Assembly (NCBI RefSeq): GCF_011752045.1
Contig: NZ_JAAKXW010000005.1
Location: 1 to 64,000 of the forward strand
Direction of reading: 5' to 3'
DNA from: Microbacterium hydrocarbonoxydans
Lineage (GTDB): Bacteria > Actinomycetota > Actinomycetes > Actinomycetales > Microbacteriaceae
DNA length: 64,000 nucleotides
The notes beneath the pieces were generated by a model. That model worked only from the letters and a program-made list of their open reading frames with translations, ran no database searches and was not told the DNA's origin. Both the position numbers and the translations under genes were made by a program. This document shows positions 1 to 7,425 of the stretch, in pieces. Every line of letters begins with the position of its first letter. The first letter of the stretch is position 1.

Positions 1-59
1 CCTTCCACACCCAGTGGTCCGGCGACCGCACCGAGATCGAAGCCGAAGACACCCACTGA
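1..59 (+). CDS. C-terminal tail of an unidentified protein (partial)
   Basis: An open frame enters from the left edge and stops with TGA at 57-59. It encodes about 18 residues ending in EAEDTH. The tail is acidic and polar, and too short to assign to a family. It is included because the frame is open from base 3 to a stop, with codon use like the neighbouring genes. The direction is inferred only from this open frame. Confidence 0.35.
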   Translation, partial: FHTQWSGDRTEIEAEDTH

Positions 60-229
60 CGCCTCCTGACGGAGAACCCCGCGCCACCACACGGCAGAGC
101 GCGCTGCATGTCCCGGCGACCTCGACGTCGTGTCCGGTCTGAAGCGCGAGCGCGTTGCCGTCGGCAGCAGGCGCAGCCGGCCGGCGTGGTCGGGAGAGTG
201 TCGACGCGGTGGATGCAGGGCCCGCAGTG

Positions 230-334
230 CGGTGGGCGAGAGTGCTGCGGCATCAGGGCTTCTCCATCGGGCGGATCGCGCGCAACAGGGGTTGCGGTCG
301 AACGACGATCGGCCGGATTACCAGCGGCGCGGGG
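230..334 (+). pseudogene. Remnant of a resolvase/transposase-type helix-turn-helix
   Basis: Bases 60-365 hold no intact gene. One frame here reads RVLRHQGFSIGRIARNRG and continues with GRTTIGRI, which has the spacing of the C-terminal helix-turn-helix of serine recombinases and some transposase DNA-binding domains: a helix, the SIxxIA turn, then a recognition helix with TTI. No catalytic domain lies upstream, and downstream the frame runs into the antisense of the LysE gene. I read it as a decayed fragment. A chance resemblance cannot be excluded. Confidence 0.3.
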
Positions 335-365
335 GTGCAGAAAGTTCTGAGCGCAACGCCTCGCG

Positions 366-998
366 TCAGCTGTGCGACCCGGTCAGCGCGAGCCCGCCGC
401 CGAGGCCGATCATCATCGCGCCGCCGACGCCGGACAGCGTGGAAACGCGCCGCGGGGAGCGCGCGAACCACGCCCGGGCGGTGCCGGCGGTGAGTGCCCA
501 GATGCTGTCGCACGCGAGCGCGAGAACGAGGAACACGAGGCCGAGCACGAGCAGCTGCAGCCACACGGCACCCGCCCGAGGGGCGACGAACTGCGGCAGT
601 ACGGCGAGGAAGAACGCGATCGTCTTCGGATTCGTGATGCCCACGATGAACCCCTGGCGCAAGAGCTTCCACGATGAGGTCCGCGTCTCGGAGGCGAGGT
701 GCGTCCGCGCGTGCCGATGCCTGATCGCCTGGATGCCCAGCCAGACGAGGTAGAGCGCACCGGCGATCTTGATGACTGTGAACATCACCACCGAGGCGGC
801 GACGATCGCGCCGACGCCGAATGCCACCGCGAGCACGGCGGGGATCAGCCCGAGGGTGTTCCCCAACACGCTCAGCAGCCCCGCGCGCCGGCCGAGCGCG
901 ATCGAGCGCCCGATCACGAACAGCACGCTCGGGCCCGGGATGACGATGATCGCCACGGACGTGATCGTGAATGCGAGGAGGTTCTCCATCGGGACCAT
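366..998 (-). CDS. LysE/RhtB-family amino-acid exporter
   Basis: This 210-residue inner-membrane protein has about six hydrophobic segments, the usual length and topology of LysE/RhtB exporters, which expel amino acids or their derivatives by proton exchange. The family signature is visible: an IPGPSVLFV stretch near residues 20-28 and GITNPKTIAFFLAVLPQFV in the middle of the protein. The start is uncertain. ATG at 998 gives MVPMENLL and ATG at 989 gives MENLL, and neither has a clear Shine-Dalgarno. The gene is divergent from the flavin monooxygenase, with a shared 111-base promoter region. The substrate cannot be told from sequence. Confidence 0.85.
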   Translation of the reverse strand: MVPMENLLAFTITSVAIIVIPGPSVLFVIGRSIALGRRAGLLSVLGNTLGLIPAVLAVAFGVGAIVAASVVMFTVIKIAGALYLVWLGIQAIRHRHARTHLASETRTSSWKLLRQGFIVGITNPKTIAFFLAVLPQFVAPRAGAVWLQLLVLGLVFLVLALACDSIWALTAGTARAWFARSPRRVSTLSGVGGAMMIGLGGGLALTGSHS

Positions 999-1019
999 GA
1001 GGGAGACACTACTCCGCCC

Positions 1020-1048
1020 CTCTCCAAATATCGCTCGAAATTAGAGAG
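1020..1048. promoter_or_regulatory. Inverted repeat in the divergent lysE-like / monooxygenase promoter region
   Basis: CTCTC at 1020-1024 and GAGAG at 1044-1048 flank an AT-rich core (AAATATCGCTCGAAATTA). This is the only AT-rich stretch between the two divergent genes. It could be an operator for the MarR-type regulator encoded at 2314-2823. The arms are short, so this is a weak call. Confidence 0.3.
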
Positions 1049-1109
1049 AGTCTGAAGTAGAGTGATTCTCGCGCGGGCGTCTCGGTCCGTGGCGACAGAG
1101 GAGGAGCGG

Positions 1110-2303
1110 ATGCCGAAGGCGATCATCATCGGGGCGGGAACTGCGGGACCCGCCGTGGCGCAGCTGCTCACCCGGCAGGGGTGGGAGGCGCCCGTCTTCG
1201 AATCCCGGACGGCGCTCGACCCCGCGGACGGGCTCTTCCTCAACGTCGCGGTGAACGGCCGCCGTGTGCTGGACCTCCTCGGGATCACCGGCCGGCTGCT
1301 CTCCGACGCGCACCGCGCAGGGGAGATGGAGATGTACAGCGGCAAGGGGCGGCTGCTCGCCACCGTCCCGAACGGCCCGGCGGGTCGCCCGGAGGACGGC
1401 GGCGCCGTGGTGCGCCGCGGCTGGCTGCAGCAGGTCCTCTGGGAGAGCGCCGCGGATGCCGGCGTGCGGATCAGCACGGGGCGGCGCCTGACCGGCCTCG
1501 AGGAGACCGTGGACGGCGTGCGGGCCTTCTTCGACGACGGCCACGTCGAGGACGGCGAGATCGTGATCGGCGCCGACGGCGTGGGCTCGCGCGTGCGCCG
1601 GTTCATCGCTCCGGAGGTCCGTGCCGAGTACACCGGCCTCGTCGGCGCCGGCGGCTTCGCCCGCGTCGCGGGGCTCGCACCGACCCCCGGCATCCAGCGC
1701 TTCGTGTTCGGCCGCCGCTCGTTCTTCGGCTACCTCGTGCGCGACGACGGCACCGTCTACTGGTTCGCGAATGCCACCGTCCCGGAGCCGCCGTCGCGGG
1801 AGCACCCGGCATCCGCCGTCGAGGTGCTCGCGCAGCTGCGGGTGCTCCACTCGGATGACCCCGAGCCGGTGCCGAGCATCCTGCGCGGGACGCAGGGATC
1901 CGTCGGCGCCTACCCGATCTTCCGTCTGCCCACCGTGCCGCGGTGGTGGCGCGGACCCGCGGTCGCTCTCGGCGACGCCGTGCACGCCACCAGCCCGTCC
2001 GCCGGGCAGGGGGCATCGCTGGCGCTCGAGGATGCCGCTGCCCTCGCGGCCTCCCTCGATCGCCATGCCGATCACGAGGCCGGGTTCGCCGCCTTCGAAG
2101 CGAGCCGGCGGGAGCGCGCGGAGAGGGTCGTCGCCTACGCGGCCGCGATCGACAGGCAGAAGAAGGCCGGCGGGAGCCGGATCGCCGGAGTCCTCAGGGA
2201 CCTCTTGCTGCCGCTCTTCCTTCGCAATGCGACGAAGGACACGCGCTACGACTGGGTGTTCGAGGCCGAGCCGGCGCCGGTGGGCGCGGGGCGCGACGAG
2301 TAG
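1110..2303 (+). CDS. FAD-dependent monooxygenase
   Basis: This 397-residue protein is a class A flavoprotein monooxygenase of the salicylate/p-hydroxybenzoate hydroxylase type. It begins MPKAIIIGAGTAGPAVA, the Rossmann GxGxxG loop that binds the ADP part of FAD. Near residue 167 it has IGADGVGSRVR (the DG motif), and near residue 290 GDAVHATSPSAGQGASLALED (the GD motif contacting the FAD ribityl and NAD(P)H). The start at 1110 is chosen for the adjacent GAGGAG ribosome-binding site. A MarR regulator begins 10 bases after the stop, so the pair is probably one operon acting on an aromatic or drug-like substrate. Confidence 0.88.
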   Translation: MPKAIIIGAGTAGPAVAQLLTRQGWEAPVFESRTALDPADGLFLNVAVNGRRVLDLLGITGRLLSDAHRAGEMEMYSGKGRLLATVPNGPAGRPEDGGAVVRRGWLQQVLWESAADAGVRISTGRRLTGLEETVDGVRAFFDDGHVEDGEIVIGADGVGSRVRRFIAPEVRAEYTGLVGAGGFARVAGLAPTPGIQRFVFGRRSFFGYLVRDDGTVYWFANATVPEPPSREHPASAVEVLAQLRVLHSDDPEPVPSILRGTQGSVGAYPIFRLPTVPRWWRGPAVALGDAVHATSPSAGQGASLALEDAAALAASLDRHADHEAGFAAFEASRRERAERVVAYAAAIDRQKKAGGSRIAGVLRDLLLPLFLRNATKDTRYDWVFEAEPAPVGAGRDE

Positions 2304-2313
2304 ATTGGGGCGC

Positions 2314-2823
2314 ATGGACGCATCGCCCGACACGGCCGGGTCGCCGGAGCCGGAGTCGGCTCGCACCGATGCCATCGCCCGGCACGGCAGGGCCATGCAG
2401 GAGTTCATGGCTCGCGCCGTGCTCTTCCAGGATGCCGTGGCTCGAGCGGTCGGCCTCAACAGCACCGACCTCCAGACCATCGGCATCCTGATGAGCGGCG
2501 GGCCGCTCACCCCAGGGCAGCTCGCCGCGGAGGTCGGGCTCACCAGCGGCGGTGCGATCACAGCCGTGATCGACCGTCTCGAGCGGGCCGGCCACGTCAC
2601 CCGCAGCCGGGATCCCGAGGACCGCCGCCGTGTCGTCGTCACCGCCGAGCCCACGTCGCTGATGCCGCGGATCGCTCCCGTCTACCGGCGCATCAGCGAG
2701 AGGTGGGGCGAGTACCTCGAGACGCTGACAGACGAGCAGCTCAGCTTCGCCACGGAGTTCCTCGAGCGGGCGGCCGCTCTGAACGTCGAGCAGACGCGAG
2801 AGCTCCGTGCCCCCATCTCCTGA
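2314..2823 (+). CDS. MarR-family transcriptional regulator
   Basis: This 169-residue winged-helix protein has the MarR pattern: an N-terminal dimerization helix, then GPLTPGQLAAEVGLTSGGAI as the helix-turn-helix (about residues 65-85), VIDRLERAGHVTRSRDPEDRRRV as recognition end and wing, and a C-terminal helical dimer region. MarR proteins usually repress an adjacent enzyme or exporter and release DNA on binding a phenolic ligand. It sits 10 bases behind the flavin monooxygenase, so it most likely controls that gene and perhaps the divergent LysE-type exporter. No SD-like sequence is obvious, and translation may be coupled to the upstream stop. Confidence 0.88.
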   Translation: MDASPDTAGSPEPESARTDAIARHGRAMQEFMARAVLFQDAVARAVGLNSTDLQTIGILMSGGPLTPGQLAAEVGLTSGGAITAVIDRLERAGHVTRSRDPEDRRRVVVTAEPTSLMPRIAPVYRRISERWGEYLETLTDEQLSFATEFLERAAALNVEQTRELRAPIS

Positions 2824-2858
2824 GGCAGCAGTGCTTGCTCACGCGACGTCGTGGTGGT

Positions 2859-2900
2859 AAAAAATCTCTATCAGCAGTTGCAGATTATCTGAGTGAGCGG
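2859..2900 (+). promoter_or_regulatory. Candidate promoter, AT-rich island ahead of the 90-residue gene
   Basis: In otherwise GC-rich sequence, 2859-2892 contains a run of six A and an AATCT/AGATT pair around CTATCAGCAGTTGC. This is typical of a promoter in high-GC DNA. It lies about 60-90 bases before the GTG at 2955. No hexamers matching the housekeeping consensus could be fixed with confidence. Confidence 0.3.
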
Positions 2901-2954
2901 GCGAGCGGACATGGTCGGTCCGTCGTCCCGCGGAGAATCTGGAGGTGGTGAGCC

Positions 2955-3227
2955 GTGCAGGGCGGCATCGACCGGGTGTCGGAGGAGTTCTGGGACATCG
3001 TCTGCTCCGATCCGGAGCTGGTGGAGCTCGAGTTCCGGGCGATCATGGCCGGTGTGCGAGACGAGCCGATGATCGCCGCGATGCTGCGCGACTCCGGCGC
3101 GCAGGTTCCGTTCGTCGTGGCGGAACCTCTCACGCCGCGCGGGGAACGGGCGGTGCGCACGCGCAGTCGCGCGCGCTCGTCGATCCGCTCCCCTCCGCTG
3201 CGAGGTGCCGACTCCGTCGGCACCTGA
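2955..3227 (+). CDS. Small hypothetical protein
   Basis: This 90-residue protein has no family I recognise. The GTG start at 2955 is chosen because GGAGGTGGTG lies 5-14 bases upstream. Residues 1-60 look like a folded helical domain (SEEFWDIVCSDPELVELEFRA). The last 30 residues are Arg/Ser/Pro-rich and look like read-through of non-coding sequence, so the real product may have been extended by loss of an earlier stop. Its stop (3225-3227) abuts the stop of the convergent patatin-like gene (3228). Confidence 0.55.
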   Translation: MQGGIDRVSEEFWDIVCSDPELVELEFRAIMAGVRDEPMIAAMLRDSGAQVPFVVAEPLTPRGERAVRTRSRARSSIRSPPLRGADSVGT

Positions 3228-6200
3228 CTACTCCTCGCACTCCACCCCGTCGAACGCCTTTCTCAGTGCGCCCAGGGTCGGGTACCCGGCGACCACGGTG
3301 CACCGGCTGAGGCTCGCCTCGAGCGCGAGGTCGAGGGTGTCGCGGCTGAGCTCCGACAGCGTCCAGCCCAGCGGCGGGGTGATCGTCGGGGTGGTCGCTG
3401 CGGAGACGACGACGACCGGATGCCTGCAGATCGGGTCGTCTTCGGCGCACGCGGCGGTGGCGGCCAGTTCGCCGAGGCCGTCGGACAGCCGCTGCAGCCA
3501 GGCCTCCTCGCTGTTCTGCAGGCTCTTCGCCTTGAGACCGGCGAGCGGGATGAGGAACTCCGCCGCGAGCCGCTCCGCCTCGGCGTCGATCTCGAACCCG
3601 CGCTCGTTCTTGAGGTAGACGACGACCGGCCTGACCTCCGGAGCGGAAGCGCACTCCTTCTCGGCCGGAGCGCTCGCGCAATCGCGGTTGTGATCGTCGA
3701 CGAGCCGCACGAGCTCGGGCATGAGATCCGCGAGGGGCGCGAGTCCGGAGCCGTCGCTGTATCCTCCGTCGACGAGCTGGGCGTCCGGCGCGGTCTCGCC
3801 CGCACCGCCGCTGCAGCCGTCGACCGGCATCCGTCCGCCCGGCGTCACGAACGGGAAGCGCGCCGAGAGCATCGCGACCGTCGACCAGCGCAGGTTGTCG
3901 GAGCAGTCCCGCCAGGCGTCGTCGAACTCGAGGGCGAACCCCGCCCCGGTGGTCGGTGACCCGCAGTCGTCGGCGGTCATCCGCTCGCCGCCCTGCCACG
4001 CCGGTCCCGCCGCCAGCGGCAGCTGGGTGACGCTGATGCGGCATCCGGATACCGAATCGGCCGAGTTCAGCACGAGGAACGGGCTGCCGGCCGGCGCCTC
4101 GGGGGAGTAGGAGCCCGCGAGCGGGGGGACCTGCTCGTCCCACGCCACCTCGAGGTGACCCGCTCGGTCGAGCCACGCGTTCCCGGTGGTCGGCACCCGG
4201 ACTCCGGTGAGCGCCGCGATGAAGTCGCCGCCGAGGAAGCCGGTGACGACGCGGGCGAGCGGGGCGGGTCCGGTCAGGGCGGTCACCGCCGACGCCTCGG
4301 GCGACAGCGACTCCGCCTCGATCGCCGGTGCGTTCCCGGCCGTCACCACCTGGTCGATCGCGAGGCCCACGCTTCCACCGGAGATGCCGCTGGCGGCGAA
4401 CAGCGCCGGTCCCAGGCAGTCGCTCGCGTGCAGCTCCTCCATGGCGCGCACGGTCCAGTAGGCGGCCCGCGCACCGCCGCCCTCCGCCGCCACGAGCAGC
4501 AGCGGCGTCGGTGCATCTCCGCAGCCGGGCGCCGACTCGAGCCATCGATCGAAGCTGTCCTTCAAGGCCTCCGCCAGCCGTTTGTCGGTCGACAGGCCCG
4601 AGGGATCCCGGGGCACGGCGGCGTCGTCGATGGTCCGGATGCCGTGCAGCTCCGGCACCGCCCACAGGGACACCGCGAACATGAACACCGTGACGATGGC
4701 GATGACGGGTGCGGCGCTGAGGCCGAGCTGACGGAACAGGGGCAGCGGCCGGCTCCGCTGCATGGACAGCATCACCCCGCCGAAGACCATGCTCCAGGCG
4801 AGCAGCAGCACGGTGGTCACCGCCACCGGCCCCAGTGAGGCGAAGGATGCCGGCGAGAAGGTCGCCCAGCCGATGAGGGTCAGCCCCACGCCCACGATCC
4901 CCACGTCGAACCGGAAGATCGCCGCCTCCTCGCTCGCCGGCGCGGCGATCTGAGGGTCGATGAGGATGCGTCCGAGACTCGGGTCGGCCTCCGGCTTCTC
5001 CAGCATCCGGTCCAGGCGGTGGATGCCGATCACCGGTGCCACGACGAGCCCGGCGACCATCGGCAGGGCGATGAGCAGTCCAGCCCAGACGGCGGGCCCG
5101 ACGTGCACGGCCGGGTCGGCGGCGTCCATCAGCACCGGTGCGGTGAGAGAGCGGACGAGACCGAGCGGAGCGATGGCGAGCACCATCACGGCAAGTCCGT
5201 CGCCGACGAGCCATGCCGTGGCGACGACGTCCTCCGCCGGGTCCCGCAGCGGCGGGGCGGCGTCGCCGGCGCCGGTGTCGGCGGCGCGGTCGACCCCGGC
5301 GCCCGCGATGAGCGGACGCGGCGGCTCCGCGACCCGCCAGCCCAGGATTCCGGTGGTCCAGAGTTTCTTGAGCAGCGCGGAGAGCCCGATCACGATCGCG
5401 GAGACGCCGAACATCCCTCCCAGAGTCCGGATGTCCAGCCACTCGGCGGCGCCCGCCGCCCATGCCCACGCCGACAACCCGGCGAGGATGCCGGCGGGGA
5501 CCAGCCACCACTGCGCGCTCCCGCCGGCCCAGGCGAGCTGAGCGCACCAGGCCGAGGCGACCGTCGCGATCAGGCACCCCGCGGCGGCCAGCAGCAGGAT
5601 CCCGGCGACGTCGTCGGCGAGGGTGGCGAGCACCGCCATCGACAGCCCGGCGACCGGGACCCCCACCCACCAGGCGATGCTGTCGGGCGCGGCCTGCCAG
5701 TCATGGCCCTGCGACGTACGGAACCTCCGGTAGACGCGCTCGGTGCGGCGCCGCCCGAAGTACCAGAACAGCGCCGCCGTGCCGAGCAGCGCGAGGAAGG
5801 CGAGGGTCGCCTCGCCGGCCGGGCGTGCGAACCCGGAGCCGTCGCCGAACCACTCGCGCTGCACGTCGGGCAGCTGGTCGAAGATGCCGGAGAACGGCGC
5901 CAGCGCCACGAACCCGAACCCGGCGACGAAGAGCACGGTGAGCCGGTGCGTCCACAGGGCGATGATCGCCCTGGCGAGGCGGGCGCGCAGCGCCTCCCGG
6001 CTCGCGCGCACGAGCAGACCGCCGAGGAGGGCGAGTCCCAGCGCCACCCACTTCAGGACCGCCACCCACGCCAGTGCCGTCGGCAGCCAGCCCATCCAGG
6101 GAGCGGATGCCGCCACTGCGCCGGCCGTGACGACCAGCAGCGCCGCCTCGATGAGGTCGAAGCCGGCGGTCGCGATCAGCATCGTGAAGGCGAACCGCGA

Positions 6201-6620
6201 GCGCGCCAGCAGGATCCCGAGGAGCACGAAGTAGCCGGCCATGAACAGCAGGTCGCCGATCACGTAGCCGGCGATGAACGCGGGCAGGGAGGGCCGGTCC
6301 GCCGACCCCGCCCAGATCTGCCAGGAGTCGCGACCGGAGCAGGCGAAGAGGCCGGTCACGTCGCCGACGGACGCCACCCGGCCGTCGGGATGCACGATGG
6401 CCCCGATGAGCCGGTCGGCCTCCCGGAGGATCACCCAGCCGGTGAGGGCGACCACGACGGCGAGGGGCAGCCAGAGGCGCTCGCGCAGCCGGCGGGCGAA
6501 CGGCGAGTTCGGGCCGCTCCACGGCGGCCCCCACGACGCACGCGGCGACCTCGGCGCCGGGGGATCGCCGCCCTGCGTCGTGGTCGCATCCGTTGCGCCG
6601 ACGAGTTCCGAAGAGGACAT
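3228..6620 (-). CDS. Multi-pass membrane protein with C-terminal patatin-like lipase domain
   Basis: This 1130-residue protein starts at the ATG at 6620, which has an AGGAGGAG ribosome-binding site 6 bases upstream. A Pro-rich cytoplasmic head is followed by many hydrophobic helices over roughly the first 700 residues. After that comes a soluble domain with patatin hallmarks: AAEGGGARAAYW (oxyanion Gly-rich loop plus Arg), SGISGGSVG (the GxSxG-type nucleophile elbow), and VDGGYSDGSGL (the DGG box carrying the dyad Asp). Patatins hydrolyse acyl esters of membrane lipids. Fusion to such a large membrane module is unusual and suggests action on the cell's own membrane. The neighbour at 6753-7241 is co-oriented, with a gap of 132 bases. 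Confidence 0.75.
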   Translation of the reverse strand: MSSSELVGATDATTTQGGDPPAPRSPRASWGPPWSGPNSPFARRLRERLWLPLAVVVALTGWVILREADRLIGAIVHPDGRVASVGDVTGLFACSGRDSWQIWAGSADRPSLPAFIAGYVIGDLLFMAGYFVLLGILLARSRFAFTMLIATAGFDLIEAALLVVTAGAVAASAPWMGWLPTALAWVAVLKWVALGLALLGGLLVRASREALRARLARAIIALWTHRLTVLFVAGFGFVALAPFSGIFDQLPDVQREWFGDGSGFARPAGEATLAFLALLGTAALFWYFGRRRTERVYRRFRTSQGHDWQAAPDSIAWWVGVPVAGLSMAVLATLADDVAGILLLAAAGCLIATVASAWCAQLAWAGGSAQWWLVPAGILAGLSAWAWAAGAAEWLDIRTLGGMFGVSAIVIGLSALLKKLWTTGILGWRVAEPPRPLIAGAGVDRAADTGAGDAAPPLRDPAEDVVATAWLVGDGLAVMVLAIAPLGLVRSLTAPVLMDAADPAVHVGPAVWAGLLIALPMVAGLVVAPVIGIHRLDRMLEKPEADPSLGRILIDPQIAAPASEEAAIFRFDVGIVGVGLTLIGWATFSPASFASLGPVAVTTVLLLAWSMVFGGVMLSMQRSRPLPLFRQLGLSAAPVIAIVTVFMFAVSLWAVPELHGIRTIDDAAVPRDPSGLSTDKRLAEALKDSFDRWLESAPGCGDAPTPLLLVAAEGGGARAAYWTVRAMEELHASDCLGPALFAASGISGGSVGLAIDQVVTAGNAPAIEAESLSPEASAVTALTGPAPLARVVTGFLGGDFIAALTGVRVPTTGNAWLDRAGHLEVAWDEQVPPLAGSYSPEAPAGSPFLVLNSADSVSGCRISVTQLPLAAGPAWQGGERMTADDCGSPTTGAGFALEFDDAWRDCSDNLRWSTVAMLSARFPFVTPGGRMPVDGCSGGAGETAPDAQLVDGGYSDGSGLAPLADLMPELVRLVDDHNRDCASAPAEKECASAPEVRPVVVYLKNERGFEIDAEAERLAAEFLIPLAGLKAKSLQNSEEAWLQRLSDGLGELAATAACAEDDPICRHPVVVVSAATTPTITPPLGWTLSELSRDTLDLALEASLSRCTVVAGYPTLGALRKAFDGVECEE

Positions 6621-6752
6621 GGCCGTCTCCTCCTGGTGCACCCAGAGACCCCCGTCCGCGCCAGCATCCCACTCCCGGCCCCCGAGCGCAACGAGTGCCC
6701 CGTGACCCTCGGGGGAGGTGGGGCCACGGGGCCGCTCGCCGCGCCGCGCCCG

Positions 6753-7241
6753 TCAGACTCGCACGGGCGCGATGCCGATCGCCCGCTCGCGCAGCTTCGC
6801 GAGCGCGCCGGCCGCCGGGAGATGCTCCCATTCGCCGGCGGTGGCCTCGAGGCCGATCGCGAGCCCGAGCGCGTAGTCGGCGTAGAAGTCCGGGATGGTC
6901 TTCAGCGCGACGTGCCACGGGATCGGATCCGGAGCATCCGGGAGCGGCGGGAACGGCTCCGGCTCGGGCGGGCAGATGTCGGGGATGTCGTCGAAGGCGA
7001 TGCCGAGCAGGCGCGCCATGCCGGCCGCCCGGACGACGCCGTAGGCCGTCTTCAGCCCGTAGCGGATGCCGACAGACGACTCCTTCGGAGGGAGCGGCTG
7101 CGGGTTCAGCGCGGCATGGTGGTGTGCGGCGACGCGGCCGAGCGGCCCGAGCGGGCCGACGATCTCCTCCCAGAGGATCGGGTGGCGGTTCGCGAGGATC
7201 GCCCACAGGGCCGTCTCCCGCAGTGACTTCCTGGGTGCCAT
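6753..7241 (-). CDS. Hypothetical protein with LNPQPLPP motif
   Basis: This 162-residue soluble protein has no catalytic signature I recognise. It carries ALNPQPLPPKE near residue 45, a proline motif I associate with short uncharacterised bacterial proteins, and a second Pro-rich run (CPPEPEPFPPLPDAPDP) near residue 90. The rest is helical. The ATG at 7241 is preceded by GAAGGAGGGAGC, a strong ribosome-binding site. It lies upstream of the patatin-like gene and divergent from the S8/M14 peptidase operon. A role as a chaperone, substrate or partner of these hydrolases is only a guess from position. Confidence 0.7.
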   Translation of the reverse strand: MAPRKSLRETALWAILANRHPILWEEIVGPLGPLGRVAAHHHAALNPQPLPPKESSVGIRYGLKTAYGVVRAAGMARLLGIAFDDIPDICPPEPEPFPPLPDAPDPIPWHVALKTIPDFYADYALGLAIGLEATAGEWEHLPAAGALAKLRERAIGIAPVRV

Positions 7242-7318
7242 GGCAGCTCCCTCCTTCCGGCCCCGACGGGCCCTCTCGGTCCGCTCGTGCGGACCTCCGT
7301 GACCCGGAACAGGTCGAT

Positions 7319-7392
7319 GGGAAGAGCGTCCTCAGCGCTCTCTGATACATGCCGGTCCGACGTATCAGGCCGGCCGGGTGACGGCTCTTCCC
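7319..7392. promoter_or_regulatory. Nested inverted repeats between divergent genes
   Basis: Two perfect inverted repeats share nearly one centre. The outer arms are GGGAAGAGC (7319-7327) and GCTCTTCCC (7384-7392). The inner arms are CTGATAC (7342-7348) and GTATCAG (7362-7368). The element fills the space between the LNPQPLPP gene (start 7241, leftward) and the S8 peptidase (start 7426, rightward). It may be a dimer-of-dimers operator or, in RNA, a long stem in the 5' leader of the peptidase operon. Confidence 0.6.
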
Positions 7393-7425
7393 CTCCGACA
7401 ATCCGTCATGAACTGGAGGTCTGAC

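Noticed and set aside
155..493. A full gene containing the helix-turn-helix fragment
   Set aside because: Only the part at 230-334 looks like protein. The rest runs into the antisense of the LysE gene and is Arg-rich shadow.
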